Positions 19,736 through 30,505 of a stretch of 64,000 nucleotides of DNA are shown here, in pieces. The position numbers and the translations under genes were made by a program. The DNA is from Branchipolynoe longqiensis. Lineage: Eukaryota; Annelida; Polychaeta; Phyllodocida; Polynoidae. The notes beneath the pieces are model-generated. The model had not been told where the DNA came from. It worked only from the letters and a program-made list of their open reading frames with translations, and did no database searches. The stretch is taken from the NCBI GenBank assembly GCA_030323885.1, contig CM059187.1, forward strand, positions 121,673,593 to 121,737,592, given 5' to 3'. Positions within the stretch are counted from its first letter, which is position 1, and each line of letters starts with the position of its first letter.

Positions 19736-20852
19736 GTTTTTCCTTTCAAATTGTCTTCTAATATAATAATTAATAGTGAATTCTTCCAATTACTAACCCT
19801 TTAATCATGATATATGACACCCTACCGTCTTGATCTGAATTGTTGATCCCCCCCCATTAACTATTATCTGTCATTTTCAGAGATACACTTTTCCTTTAAC
19901 ACAACGTTATAATGGATCAAATCACTTCTACACACACCCTCATGATAGATGTTGCCAAGATGTAAAACTCCAAAAACCAACCAACCTTCCAAACAGAAAT
20001 GTCGTATGTTAGTATATAGGATTTAAAGCAGACGACATTTGACTACTGCTAGTGCTAGATAGACTTAATAACCGTAGTGTTGGCTGATGCGTGCATGATT
20101 CTTGCAGAACTAATTTCAGAACACACACAAAACACCTCATACACAGGAGCCTTAGGCCAGATAAAAAAAAACATGTTTAGCGTTCCCGCCTGACCTGAGA
20201 AATGCCCCCAACCTCCAAATATTTAATTAGGAAAAAACCGAACCATTCAAATAAAATATTGAAACTCAAAACCACGCTTTCCCGCCTATTATAATGATTG
20301 TGCAATGACCAATTAACTTCATCCTGACGATTTTATAGTTATTCTAATGTTTTCCTGTCCAATTTCTAGCTAGAAAGTGTCTAAGGTCTTCTTTACATTC
20401 TTATCATGCCTTATGACCATGAATAACCATGGTTAGTTAACTTCTTCCTGTACACCGCCATTCTACATACATAATACAAAATCAAAATAAAAACCTCCCG
20501 CCCGATCTGGAAAAATTGTAATGGGTGGACGATAAGCAAGTATCTCTTTTATGTGGCCTTATCAATATGAGGGTCACACAGGCATGTGTGTCTAAGCAGC
20601 CTGACAGCGGTATTAAGGGTGGATGTGCGTCCTTGTAGGGGGGGACAAGAGAGCGAAAACTGACATAAGCTTTTTTTCAAATGGTTTCCTGTCAGCCCGG
20701 CGATGCAGGCTGATCAAGATGTCACCTCTGCCCTTTGATGTGCCTACAATAGACGGCCCCTATCAAGATGTGAGTCTGGTTTGTAAAGTCTCGCTAGCAG
20801 GCAACCACATAATACGTGACACTAACATTGTGACACTAACATTGTGACACCC
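19736..20852. other. Mostly AT-rich unique DNA; SINE-1 tail scrap at 19938-19985
   Basis: GATGTTGCCAAGATGTAAAA then CTCCAAAAACCAACCAACC near 19948 is a tail-1 remnant. The rest holds no recognised gene. A 74-codon frame at 20623 has no domain I recognise. Confidence 0.45.
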
Positions 20853-21170
20853 ACTAGACGGGTTGGCCGAATGAGTTGAGCGTCCGTCTCCCATTTTGGT
20901 AGATCGTGGATTCGAACCCTGCTCGAGTCAACTTAAAAATTGGTACTTGTCGCTTCCTAGCCAGACGCTCGGCATCATTAGGATACGACAAGGACTAGTG
21001 TCAGGATAATGTGACTGAGTGGGATATCGGGTCATGGTGCTGGTGGCCTGGTCTCCACGTGGAGCAGCACTATAAAGTCACCATGAGTGCACACTGTCAC
21101 AAGTCCGTACCCATCCTGATATGGCCTTAGATGTCGCTAGGACGTAAAACTCCAACAACTAACCACTGCC
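20853..21170 (+). mobile_element. SINE-1, near full length, head A, tail 1
   Basis: Head GACGGGTTGGCCGAATGAGT, box B-like GTGGATTCGAACCCTGCTCG. The body is complete and the tail is GATGTCGCTAGGACGTAAAA then CTCCAACAACTAACC. Confidence 0.9.
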
Positions 21171-21379
21171 ACATACTTCATGATATTAGTCATGTGATAT
21201 TCACTGTTTGTCACTTGTTATAAACACCTTAATCCTGTTTCATTTGATGTCTAACACACTCCTACACATTCCAATAAAACGTAATTCACTCTGCGTGACA
21301 CTTGACATGTGACCCTAATCTTGGGTTGATTACTGCCAACCACTTGTTATAACCTATGGGTGATCACGTGGCATATGAT

Positions 21380-22260
21380 GCATTGTAATGTGTGACAGTG
21401 AGAAAGTTAATCTGATGACTTCTGCAAACATCAGACATATTTTCCTTGACACTCATCGCATGAAGGAAGATGTCACATTTATCTCATGACGTAAGATCGC
21501 ACATTTCGCTTTGATTGTGCATTTTTAATGGGACACCCATTGCTTAAAGGAACATGTCACATTTCCCTTGGATTGTCAATATTTAACGTGACACCAATCA
21601 TGTGAAGGATGATGCCACATTTCCCTTTGATTGCACATTTAATATGGCACACATCGTGTGACGGTAGATGTTACATTTCGCTTTGATTGTGTGTTTTTAA
21701 TGTGACAGTAGATATCACATTTCCCTTTGATTGTGCATATTTAATTTGATACCTATCATGTGACCGTAGATGTCATATTTCCCTCCAATTGTGCATATTT
21801 AATGTGGCACCTATCGTGTGACCGTAGATGTCACATTTCCCTTCAATTGTGCATATTTAATGTGACACCTATCATGTGACAGTAGATGTCACATTTCCCT
21901 TCGATTGTGCATATATAATGTGACACCTATCATGTCACCGTATATGCACATTTCCCTTTGATTGTGCATATATAATGTGGCACTTATCGTGTGACCGTAG
22001 ATGTCACATTTCACTTCAATTATGCATATTTAATGTGACACCTATCATGTAACAGTAGATGTCACATTTCCCTTTGATTGTGCATATATAATGTGACACC
22101 TATCATGTGACAGTAGATGTCACATTTCCCTTCGATTGTGCATATATAATGTGACACCAAGGTAGATGTAACATTTCTCTTCAGTTGTGAACATTAAATT
22201 TTAACATGACACCTATCGTGGAAAGCAAGATGTCATACTTTCCTTTGATTATATATTCCA
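21380..22260. repeat. 58-bp minisatellite, about 14 copies
   Basis: The unit reads GTGACACCTATCATGTGACC, GTAGATGTCACATTTCCCTT, then YRATTGTGCATATTTAAT. Central copies (21740-22160) are very alike. Outer copies (from about 21400) are more diverged and vary in length. Each unit holds a CATGTG E-box and an ATGTCACAT near-palindrome. Not a CRISPR array: there are no unique spacers and the host is eukaryotic. Confidence 0.92.
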
Positions 22261-22434
22261 AAAGGTTCTCTAAATGAAGATTCATCACATTATACTCCAA
22301 ATTACGTTGATATGTTTATATTGTCCATTGATAGTATATACGATTTGGTGGTAATATATTATTTAAAATATTCATCTTTTGCTGTTCTATTTTCAGTAGC
22401 CTGAGGTGAATTTTCTTTATGTACATAAAGTTGC

Positions 22435-22779
22435 ATAGTCCGCTTGTTTTGAGTTTCTATCATTTTCTGAGCTAAATATATCAGGTCGATCATTATAATC
22501 TACCTTACTTTAGTTTGAAGTAACTTTTATTTTAAATGGCTAACCTTGGAGATATTGGAAGTGTAAACATACAAAAGTAATTTTGGTTAGCGTGCCAAAA
22601 CTCTGACACCATAGGCTTCTGCAGTAACAGGTTCTAGTAAAGTGACTCAGCACTCCATTCTATGGGGTGACAAATGTTTGATAAGTTAACCAGTATTTAA
22701 GTTACACATGTAGAATCAAATCTAGATCACTATTTTCATTTTGAAAAATTGATGTTTTCATCGGACTATGCAGCTTTAA
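22435..22779 (-). mobile_element. Family M MITE, orientation B, both ends present
   Basis: Begins AAAGTTGCATAGTCCGCTTG and ends CATCGGACTATGCAGCTTTAA. The core AACAGGTTCTAGTAAAGTGA and TTAACCAGTATTTAAG are conserved. The left TTAA has mutated to ATAA. Confidence 0.8.
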
Positions 22780-22929
22780 ATGAGCATGCGTCAGATCAAA
22801 AACACCGATTCATATCCAATCAGTGAAATCACCCACCATTGAGCCTAGTCAGTCATTACCTGGATGGCGGGCCGACCATCTGAGATGAGAATACAAGGTG
22901 CTGTAGACATCTTGATACAGGCATAACAC

Positions 22930-23085
22930 CTACGAAATGTATAACCAATGCATAAATGTTTAAACATTTATAACATGCATTAAAAATGTATAAAATGTAT
23001 TAAAACGTATTAAAATGTATTAAAATGTATTTAAAATGTATTTAAAAATGCATAAAATGTATAAATTATATAAAAATGTATAAGC
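22930..23085. repeat. AT-rich tandem repeat TTAAAATGTAT
   Basis: Roughly ten imperfect 11-12 bp units such as ATTAAAATGTATT and ATAAAATGTAT. Confidence 0.8.
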
Positions 23086-23129
23086 AATGCAGTTGTCATC
23101 ATGAAGCAACATCCAAAATTGAATAACCC

Positions 23130-23690
23130 AGACTACCTACTAATACGTGGACTAGGCCTGCTGAGATATCTCTGGGTGCGCGGCTGGAGTGAGGGACTGA
23201 GGGAGGGTGAGGCAGTCGCACACAGTCTGGGGGTGAGGTGTGTGCTTTGTGTACGGGCACGAGGGCACTGACCTCCGGATCGTGCCCTGGAGGACAAGCT
23301 CAGTTCAGCCCTCCAGTACCCGGGCGAGGCGCGGTCACCGTGAAGCAGCTTCCTGCCGGCCTTGTCCAAGGCAATCACCCCCCCCCCCATGACCCGCACC
23401 CGCCCCCAGCGCCCCCACGCACCCCACCCAACCCCCGCTACCCACCCTGCATCTCCGCCGTCACCTCCCTTTGCCACTTTGCACCAGCTCCTTCCTGTCC
23501 CTTTCCTCCTCCTCTTCCCCCCTCCTCCGCCCCCTCCCCCCCTCCCCCTGTCCCTCCTCCCTCCTTCCCACTCTTCTTCCTCCTCCCCCCACTCCCACTC
23601 CTACTCCACCTCCTCCTCTCCCACCTACTCCAGCTAAGCCAGCTTCACACCTCAGCATCCACTCCCTGCCTTCATCACAATCTCGCAACT
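23130..23690. other. GC-rich segment grading into a C-rich tract
   Basis: 23160-23380 is complex and CpG-containing (CGGGCGAGGCGCGGTCACCG). 23385-23640 is C/CT-rich. Pro/Ser frames are composition artefacts. No exon recognised. Confidence 0.4.
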
Positions 23691-24337
23691 CCTATCTCAC
23701 TGACTCATTGACTCACTCACTCACAGACTCACTAACTCACTCACTTACTCACTCACTCACGAACTCACTAACTGAATCACTCACTGTCTCACTGACTCAC
23801 TGACCTCCCTGACCCACTGACTCATTGACTCACTGACTCATTGACTCACTGACTGACTCACTAACTCACTAACTGAATCCCTCACTGTCTCACCTACTCA
23901 CTGACCCCCTGACCCACTGACTCATTGACTCACTGACTCACGGACTCACTCACTAACTGAATCACTCACTGTCTCACCGACTCACTGACCCTCTGACCCA
24001 CTGACTCATTGACGCACTGACTCATTGACTTACTGACTCACGGACTCACTCACTAACTCACTAACTGAATCACTCACTGTCTCACCGACTCACTGACCCA
24101 CTCTGTCACTCACTTACTCACAACCTCAGTCTTACTTCCCATTCTTTTCTCACCCAATCCACTCTCTTGTGTCTCTTCTTTCTTCTTGTCCTCTTCTCCC
24201 TTTCGCCTTTCGCTCCCCTCTCTTTTTTCTCTTTCTATTCCATCCCCTCTTCTCACACTCTTATATCTGTTGTCTCTTTGCCTTATCTTATTTATCTCTC
24301 ATCTCTCTTCCATATCTCCTCTCCAAGTTCTCTCTTT

Positions 24338-24376
<39 letters not shown>

Positions 24377-24970
24377 ATTCCACCTAACCTAGTTTCGTCA
24401 TTCACTCTTTCGTGAGCTCATCCAGCCTCTCACGTCCATCCTGTCTAACCAATTCCGCCTCCACTTTCCCCATCACATTGTCCACTCTCCCATCTCCCAT
24501 CGCTCCTCTCAACGTCATACTCTCCATTCTCCACTCTCCAATCTCCCCTCTCATATCTACTCTCCCCTCCCCTCTTCAATCTCCACATCACACTCTCTAC
24601 ACTTCCACCCACTCTCCACTTTCCACTCTTCCCTCTCCACGCTATGCTCTTCATTATCGACTTTTAATTCGACCAATTCCGCGCTCCATCTGTCACTTCC
24701 ACATTCACTGCCCTCTCCACCACTCTCCACTCTCTCTCCTCCTCCTCGTCATCTCCCATGCGACACCCACTCTCCAACTGCTCCACTCTCCACTCTTTCC
24801 ACTCGTCCTCTCACTCACTCTCACACTGCTCCACTCTCCCCTCCTCTCGGTACTCGCCACGCTCCACTCTCCCCACTTCCTCTCCACTCTCCACACTTCC
24901 TCCCTACTTTCCGCCCTCCCCTCCACTCTCCCAGCGCCCTCTCCACCATCTAGCACTCAACCCTTCCACA
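23691..24970. repeat. Compound array: ACTCACTGACTC, then CTTT, then CTCCACTCTCC
   Basis: 23691-24125 is built of CTCACTGA and CTCACTAA units with a higher-order period of about 120-140 bp (ACTAACTGAATCACTCACTG recurs near 23770, 23955 and 24060). 24130-24380 is T/C-rich and includes (CTTT)n at 24338-24375. 24420-24970 is CTCCACTCTCC-like. No coding signal. Confidence 0.92.
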
Positions 24971-25290
24971 CACACCCCTGATTACTGCACCCTGCGCGCC
25001 ACCCTCTCATTAGGCGCGATGCAGCCACCCCAAACATGACATTTCCTTCTCAGCGAGGGGGGTGATCAGTTATTTGTGGCGGGCATGGGGCGGGCGCGGC
25101 TTACACGGGGCTGAGAGGATGACGGCTGCCGGGCGGAAGTGGTCCGGCGCCGGGGGAGGGGTGCGGTCAGCGCCCGGGGAGATCGGAGGAGCGGGGGCGA
25201 GCACAGGGCGAGCGAGCGGGCGGTGCAGTGGCGGCGGGTGGCGCAGTGGCGGCGGTTGACGTGGCGGCCTCGGAAGGTGCGGCGGCGGGT
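24971..25290. other. CpG-rich unique DNA, candidate regulatory element
   Basis: Contains CCCTGCGCGCCACCCTCTCA, GGGGCGGGCGCGGCTTACAC and several GCGGCGGG words. Overlapping Gly/Arg-rich frames lack any domain. A promoter reading is speculative. Confidence 0.25.
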
Positions 25291-25612
25291 GGTTGGTCGT
25301 TGGAGCTTTACACCCTGGCAACATCTGAGGTCATGTCAGGACGGATACCGATGTACGGCAGTGCGCAATCATGGCGACTTTATAGTGCTGCCCCACTGGG
25401 AGACCAGGACGCCAGCACCTTAACCTGATATCAAGCAGTCACATTATCCTGACACTGAGCCAACCAGTCATTTGCCCTGTCCTAATAATGCCGAGTGGCA
25501 GGTTAGCAAGCGACAAGTATCAATTTTTATTTTAAGTCATTGCTCAATACCCATCCTGATATTACCTTAGTTGCTGCCAGGACATAAAACTCCAACAACT
25601 AATCAACCAAAC
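25291..25612 (-). mobile_element. SINE-1 minus body joined to a plus-strand tail
   Basis: 25291-25545 is a headless minus SINE (GGTTGGTCGTTGGAGCTTTA to GACAAGTATCAATTTTTATT). 25546-25612 is a plus tail (CCCATCCTGATATTACCTTA then CAGGACATAAAACTCC). This is the second inverted tail arrangement in the window after 9062-9342, here with the arms separated. Confidence 0.8.
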
Positions 25613-25878
25613 TAATCTCGTTGGTAGCTGATCACTGTGCCACCTGCTTTGTGATATAATTTCTATAGAGGATTTCACGCATCAACCACCCAATGATATC
25701 AACGGAAGAACTAATCTCATGGATAGCAAATTACAATGCAAACTGCTCTATGGAAAATATGTAATATAGGAACACTTTTACAACCTAGTTAATATTGTTC
25801 AAGGATGCAGGAATTTAATTTCCAATAAAAAAAACACCATTAAACAGGTGGGTCTTTTTAAACCAATTTTTGTTTACA
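25613..25878. other. Unique DNA, nothing recognised
   Basis: AT-rich sequence between two SINE copies without gene, repeat or RNA signal. Confidence 0.35.
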
Positions 25879-26095
25879 TTAGTTGGTTAAGCAGGGTAAA
25901 TTTCAATTGTGGACGATTGGTCTTCCTCATTCCACTGCTCCTTGCCCTATCCTAATAATGACAAGCGCCTGGCTAGGAAGCGACAAGTATCAATTTTTAA
26001 GTCATTGCTTTAACTCGACCAGGGTTCGAACCCATGATCCCACGATCTACCAACACAGGAGATGGACGCTCTAACTCATTCGACTATCCTGTCTT
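25879..26095 (-). mobile_element. SINE-1, head A, alternative tail 2
   Basis: From the right: head AGTTAGAGCGTCCATCTCCT, box B-like GGGTTCGAACCCTGG, shared body, then tail 2 (CAGTGGAATGAGGAAGACCA, AATTGAAATTTACCCTGCTT). Near full length, about 215 bp. Confidence 0.88.
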
Positions 26096-26137
26096 AATAA
26101 ACAGATTACTAATTTTCAATCCAGTATACAGTTCTAC

Positions 26138-26192
26138 TTCCCCTGATATGACCTTTGATGTTGTGAGGTCGTAAACCTCCAAAAGCCAACCT
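26138..26192 (+). mobile_element. SINE-1 tail-1 fragment
   Basis: CCCCTGATATGACCTTTGAT, GTTGTGAGGTCGTAAACCTC then CAAAAGCCAACC. Tail only. Confidence 0.6.
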
Positions 26193-26990
26193 ACCCTTGA
26201 AACCTCTTCCGTGAAGTGGATGGAATCTGACTTACAGAAACCTCAGGCTATGGTGTTTGAGGTAGGTTGGTGTGAAACAGATAGGGCACTGTAGGTGGCG
26301 CTGCAGTATGGGTATAGGGAAATATTGTTTTCACCGAAAAGGTGTGAACCATGTATATGTGGAGGGTCCATGATGGTCACGTGTGTACTGCTGGTGCTTC
26401 TGGGGTGTGAACTATGCATGTGTAAGTGTATTTAGGAGTGTCACATTTATGTGTGGGTATGTGTGAAGCATCCATGTTGGTTTTTGGGGGGATGTTCTTT
26501 TGGGGTGAACATTTTATTCATCTGAACACATATTTTGTCAGCGCTGGGCCACTGGTCTTCCAGCCATTGAAGTCATCAGATTTGGTTTGTACATGGTGAT
26601 GAGGAAGTGGAATGTGCTGCATTGTGTGCAGCACAACCCATTTTGAACATTAAAAGTGGGGGAGCAGCACACATTGTTTAGTGTACAGGATAGGCACTCA
26701 ACATAGTGTAGGAATGAGTCTCCTCCACCTCTAGTATGTGTATTTAGGAGTTTGACGTGAATGTGATATATATATGTGTTTGTGTGTGTGTATCTCTGGG
26801 GTATAAGTGTGGGAGTATGGCAAGTTTCTGTACTGTATAATGTATGCTCATCTAGGTCATTTATATATGTGCCGAATTGTTGTGGTAATTGTATACATAT
26901 GAAGACTGGTGCCTATATATATATATGTTTCAAATGTATTTATACATCTTTGACTACTGTTCATCTTCATCTTTATACATGTTTGTCTGT
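26193..26990. other. Unique DNA with short GT/TA microsatellites
   Basis: No gene recognised. Small (TA)n patches lie at 26768-26775 and 26914-26926. GTGTGAACCATGTATATG and its relatives near 26345 and 26409 hint at a degenerate local repeat. Confidence 0.35.
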
Positions 26991-27300
26991 ACCAGGCACG
27001 GTGGCTGAATCGGTAGAGCACAAGCCTCCCGTGCGGGAGATCAGGAGTTTGATTCTCGGCCGAGTCAAACCAATGACTTAGAAATTTGATACCTGTTGCT
27101 TCCTCGCTTGGCGCTCAGCATTAATAGGATAGGGCAAGGACTGGTTAGTTCAGTGTCAGGATAACGTGACTGAGTGGGGCATGATATCCCAGTGGGTCAG
27201 CACTATAAAGTCACCATGAGTGCGCACTGTCACAAGTCGGTACCCGTCCTGATATGACCATAAATGTTGCCAGGAGGTAAAACAACCGCCAACCAACTGA
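26991..27300 (+). mobile_element. SINE-1, near full length, head B, tail 1
   Basis: Head CACGGTGGCTGAATCGGTAG then AGGAGTTTGATTCTCGGCCG. The body lacks one short block before ATGATATCCCAGTGGG. The tail is GTTGCCAGGAGGTAAAACAA. Confidence 0.88.
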
Positions 27301-27560
27301 CGTCCTCGTCTTGATGCATCTTGATTCATCTTTGTTTTTATGTCTTTATCTTTGTCTTTATGTCTGTCTTCATCTATATGTCTTTATACATCTTTGTATT
27401 TATATGTCTTCATCTTTGTATTTATCTCTGTATATCTTTGTATATACAGCTTCATCTTTTTACAATCTTTATCTATGTACATGTTTGTCTTTATATCTTT
27501 GTCTTTGGATATCTTTATAAATCTTTATGCACTTTTATGCATCTTTATGCTTAATCATCG
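27301..27560. repeat. TTTATCTTTGTC-like minisatellite
   Basis: Imperfect 12-18 bp units (CTTTATGTCTTTATC, CATCTTTGTATTTATATGT). Leu/Tyr/Cys-rich frames are artefacts. Confidence 0.8.
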
Positions 27561-27599
27561 AGTGCGTGAAATAAATAAAATATTGTTTATTGGCATGCG

Positions 27600-27990
27600 T
27601 ATACATGTGGGGTGGTGGGGTGGTAGGGTGGTGGGGTAGCGGTGTGATGTGGTGGCGGGAGGAGGAGTGGTGGTGGGGGCCCGCTCAGGCCTGGTGGTGG
27701 GGTGGTGGGTGGGTGAGACAAGGGTAGTGGTGGAGCCGGCGGGGGTGGGAGGGAAAGCTTGACGTTGTATGGTCAGGCTCTGCAGTTTCCAGCAATGCTG
27801 TTCGCGTTAGATCACCAGGAGAAACGCCCATGAGTATCCCCTGGAGCCCCCTCTCCCTGCCCCTCCCTCCCCTCCTCTCCCCTCTCCTCTCCTCCCCTCC
27901 TCTCCGCTCCCCTCTGCTCCTCTGCCCACTACTCCTCTCCCCCTCACCTCCCCTCCTCACTTTCTCTCCCTTCCCCTCCCCTCTCCTCCG
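27600..27990. repeat. GGTGGTGG patch followed by CTCCCCT tract
   Basis: 27605-27740 is G-rich (GGTGGTGGGG). 27850-27990 is C/T-rich (CTCCCCTCCTC). They are separated by a 90-bp unique spacer. Confidence 0.8.
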
Positions 27991-28187
27991 GTAAAGGCGG
28001 GCCGGTGTAGTAAGTTCAAAACACTACCCCACAACAACACTACGATAGTGTTTTCAACCTAGGTTCAAAACACTACTGTAGTGTTTTCAACTTACTTAAA
28101 GGTAGGTTCAAAACACTACTGTGGCTACTCTCAAAACCCTGTCCTTAAATTCAAAAGACTCCCTTTAAGTTCAAAACACTACTCTCA

Positions 28188-28312
28188 TCATGCTGGCAGC
28201 CTGGTCTCCCAGTGGGGCACCACTATAAAGTCACCATGAGTGTGCATTGTCACAAGTCAGTACTCGTCCTGAGATGACCATGTTGCTAGGATGTAAAACA
28301 ACAACAAAGAAT
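28188..28312 (+). mobile_element. SINE-1 3' half inside element T2
   Basis: CAGTGGGGCACCACTATAAA through GTTGCTAGGATGTAAAACAA. A second shorter tail piece lies at 28436-28505 (CATCCTGATAAGACCTTAGA). Confidence 0.75.
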
Positions 28313-28435
28313 CAATCTAACGCCACAGCACCATCAGCGTAGTCCAATACGTGGTGTAGTTGCTGCAGCACCATCAGCGTATACTAATATGTGGTGCCGA
28401 CGCCGCAGTGCTATCAGGGTATACTACATACGTGC
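28313..28435. repeat. About 50-bp tandem repeat, three copies
   Basis: CAGCACCATCAGCGTAGTCC, CAGCACCATCAGCGTATACT and CAGTGCTATCAGGGTATACT start successive units. A fourth diverged copy lies near 28540. Confidence 0.65.
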
Positions 28436-28908
28436 GTATACTTCGTATGTGCATCCTGATAAGACCTTAGATGTTCCCAGTACGTAAATCTCCCAACAAC
28501 CAAACCAAATAGTACATGCTTCAAACGCCACAGCATGGTCAGCATACCAATGTGTACCAGTACGTTACACTTTGCGGCATTACACTTACAGCCCCCACTG
28601 CCGTGTTATGATAGTGTTTTGAATTTGGGTAGTGTTTAGGACGTATGTAGGGGTAGTGTTTTGAACTTAACAGTAGTGTCTTCAACTTAAGTTGAAAACA
28701 CTACCGTAGTGTTTTGAACTTAGGTTGAAAACACTACCGTAGTGTTTTCAATGGGGTAGTGTTTTGAACGTCATACATCGGCATTCCCCAGTTCACAGAG
28801 CCCAGGTCCAAGAGTACACCCCGACGTCAGGCAGATAGGAGAAAACACCGCCTGAGGATTAACATCAATGTTACATGCACATACAACACACAGTGTACAC
28901 GTATATAA

Positions 28909-29383
28909 TGAGTCAGCCCCACGAAAATGGGCCAATTGGTGGTTTATTTAAGATCTCGGCATCGCAATTCTTAAAGTGTAGTGCATTTCTTTGTTTTATA
29001 TTAAATTATCCTAGAAACAAATAAGATTGTTGTATTTTCTCTACCTTTACATTCAGGATAAATTTAAGGACATTGCAATACCTCTGTCAATGCTAAACTA
29101 TAAGTATGCCGATCGACGCCGACATCCAATGCTCGACGCAGACAACTTTAACAGATGTCGGCGTTGCATTTCTTAAAGTGTAATGCATTTCTTTGTTTAT
29201 ATTAAATTATCCTAGAAACAAATAAGGTTGTTGTGTTTTCTCTACCTTTACATTCAGGAAAAATTTAAGGACTTTCCTATACCTTTGTCAATGCTAAACT
29301 ATAATTATACTGTTTGACGCCGACATCCAATGATCGACGCCGACAACTTCCCCCAATTGGCCTCTTTTCGTGATCCTGACTCA
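28909..29383. mobile_element. TIR element T3 with an internal 202-bp tandem duplication
   Basis: The left terminus is TGAGTCAGCCCCACGAAAAT then GGGCCAATTGG. The right terminus reads CCAATTGGCCTCTTTTCGTG then ATCCTGACTCA. The interior is two head-to-tail copies offset by 202 bp (TTCTTAAAGTGTAGTGCATT at 28969 against 29171), each ending with GACGCCGACATCCAATG. No coding capacity. The flanks share ATA, a possible short target duplication. Confidence 0.82.
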
Positions 29384-29399
29384 TATACATGTAGATGTA

Positions 29400-29565
29400 T
29401 ATATATTGTGTTCTTGTTGTTTTACGTCCTAGCAACATCTAAGGACGGGGTGTATATATATGTATATATACATATTTATACATACATATATATGTACATA
29501 TATGTATATGTACATGTACACTATGTATATATATATAAATTTATATATATATATATTTATACACA
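29400..29565. repeat. AT/ATGT microsatellite with SINE-1 tail scrap
   Basis: A minus tail scrap (GTTTTACGTCCTAGCAACAT) at 29418-29445 interrupts AT-rich microsatellite, which then continues as TATATGTA words to about 29565. Confidence 0.75.
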
Positions 29566-30430
29566 TGCCAAGCAAGAAACACCGGCAACAGAACTAACCC
29601 CAAAAATGTACATTGTGTAACAAAAAGTGAGGAAGGTGGAGAAAAGAACACTTGGATGTATGTGCCAGCTGCATGTTGCTGCTTTGTTCGTCAATTTAAT
29701 TATGCATGATTTGGACGACTATCAAAGAGAACACACTCCGACGGTTCCAGTAACCGCAAACCGGGGGAGGCCTTCCGGGGAGAAATTGCATCACCTCCTA
29801 CTGACAGAAACTCAAAACCATCGGACTATGCAACTTTAATATTCGCCTTGATGGAGTAATAAAGCAAAGGGTAATTCTATAATTAATATTCGCCCTGATG
29901 GAGATGTTGCATCCCGGTTATAATGTAATCAGTGACTGCCCTCTAAGCGGCCATTATGACCTTGGTACTCCTTTCTCCCCGGCACTGCTTGTCGGCATAA
30001 ACCAGGTTTGCTCGGTTAAAGACATATATATATATATATATAATATATACATATACATATATATACAGAATCTATTAGGTTATCTGCGATAAACATCACG
30101 TGTATGTCTCGTCGAAAAAACCCCAGAACAAATCCCGATAGGAAAAGAAAAATCTAGCTGGTTACATTATGAGTGTTCTGGGGGGTGGTGGGGCCCTGCT
30201 GGGGCCGCCCGACCGGCCGGGTGGTGGTGGCTGCGTGGGAGACACACGTCACAGGGTGCGCGCGCAGCCGACCTTGTCAAGGGCATCCGAGTAACTCTTA
30301 CAGTGCGCCCGGGTGGTGCGTTGGGAGGCATTGCCGCCAATTAACATAAAGCATGGCCGCACCGCTCTGGGCGGACAAGTCGTCGAAACTGGTCAAGAAA
30401 TATTTAGCTCCTCCACTGTTCTTTGTATGT
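29566..30430. other. Unique DNA; family M MITE end at 29801-29839; (TA)n at 30024-30046
   Basis: CTCAAAACCATCGGACTATG then CAACTTTAA (29801-29839) is the right terminus of an orientation-A family M element with nothing else attached. 30180-30380 is GC-rich and complex (GCCGCCCGACCGGCCGGG, CGCCAATTAACATAAAG). No exon recognised. Confidence 0.4.
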
Positions 30431-30505
30431 GGCACACTGTTTGGTTTGTTTGGTTGGTTGATTGGTTGTTGGTTGACTTGTTGATTGGTTGGTGGTTGGT
30501 GGTTG
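30431..30505. repeat. GGTTGGTTGATT-like tandem repeat
   Basis: Imperfect 4-8 bp GGTT/GATT units. No coding signal. Confidence 0.7.

Larger units (their letters stand above)
28014..28769. mobile_element. TIR element T2 built from palindromic units
   Basis: Outer TIRs are an exact 18-bp match (GTTCAAAACACTACCCCA at 28014 and its complement ending 28769). Both flanks inside carry palindromic units such as GAAAACACTACCGTAGTGTT (28690 and 28725). The middle contains SINE-1 scraps (28188-28312 and 28436-28505) and three copies of a CAGCACCATCAGCGTA repeat. It has no coding capacity and may be a foldback element that captured SINE DNA. Confidence 0.75.

Noticed and set aside
21380..22260. CRISPR-like or satellite-encoded gene
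   Set aside because: The 58-bp units are contiguous and variable, contain no spacers, and have stops in all frames.
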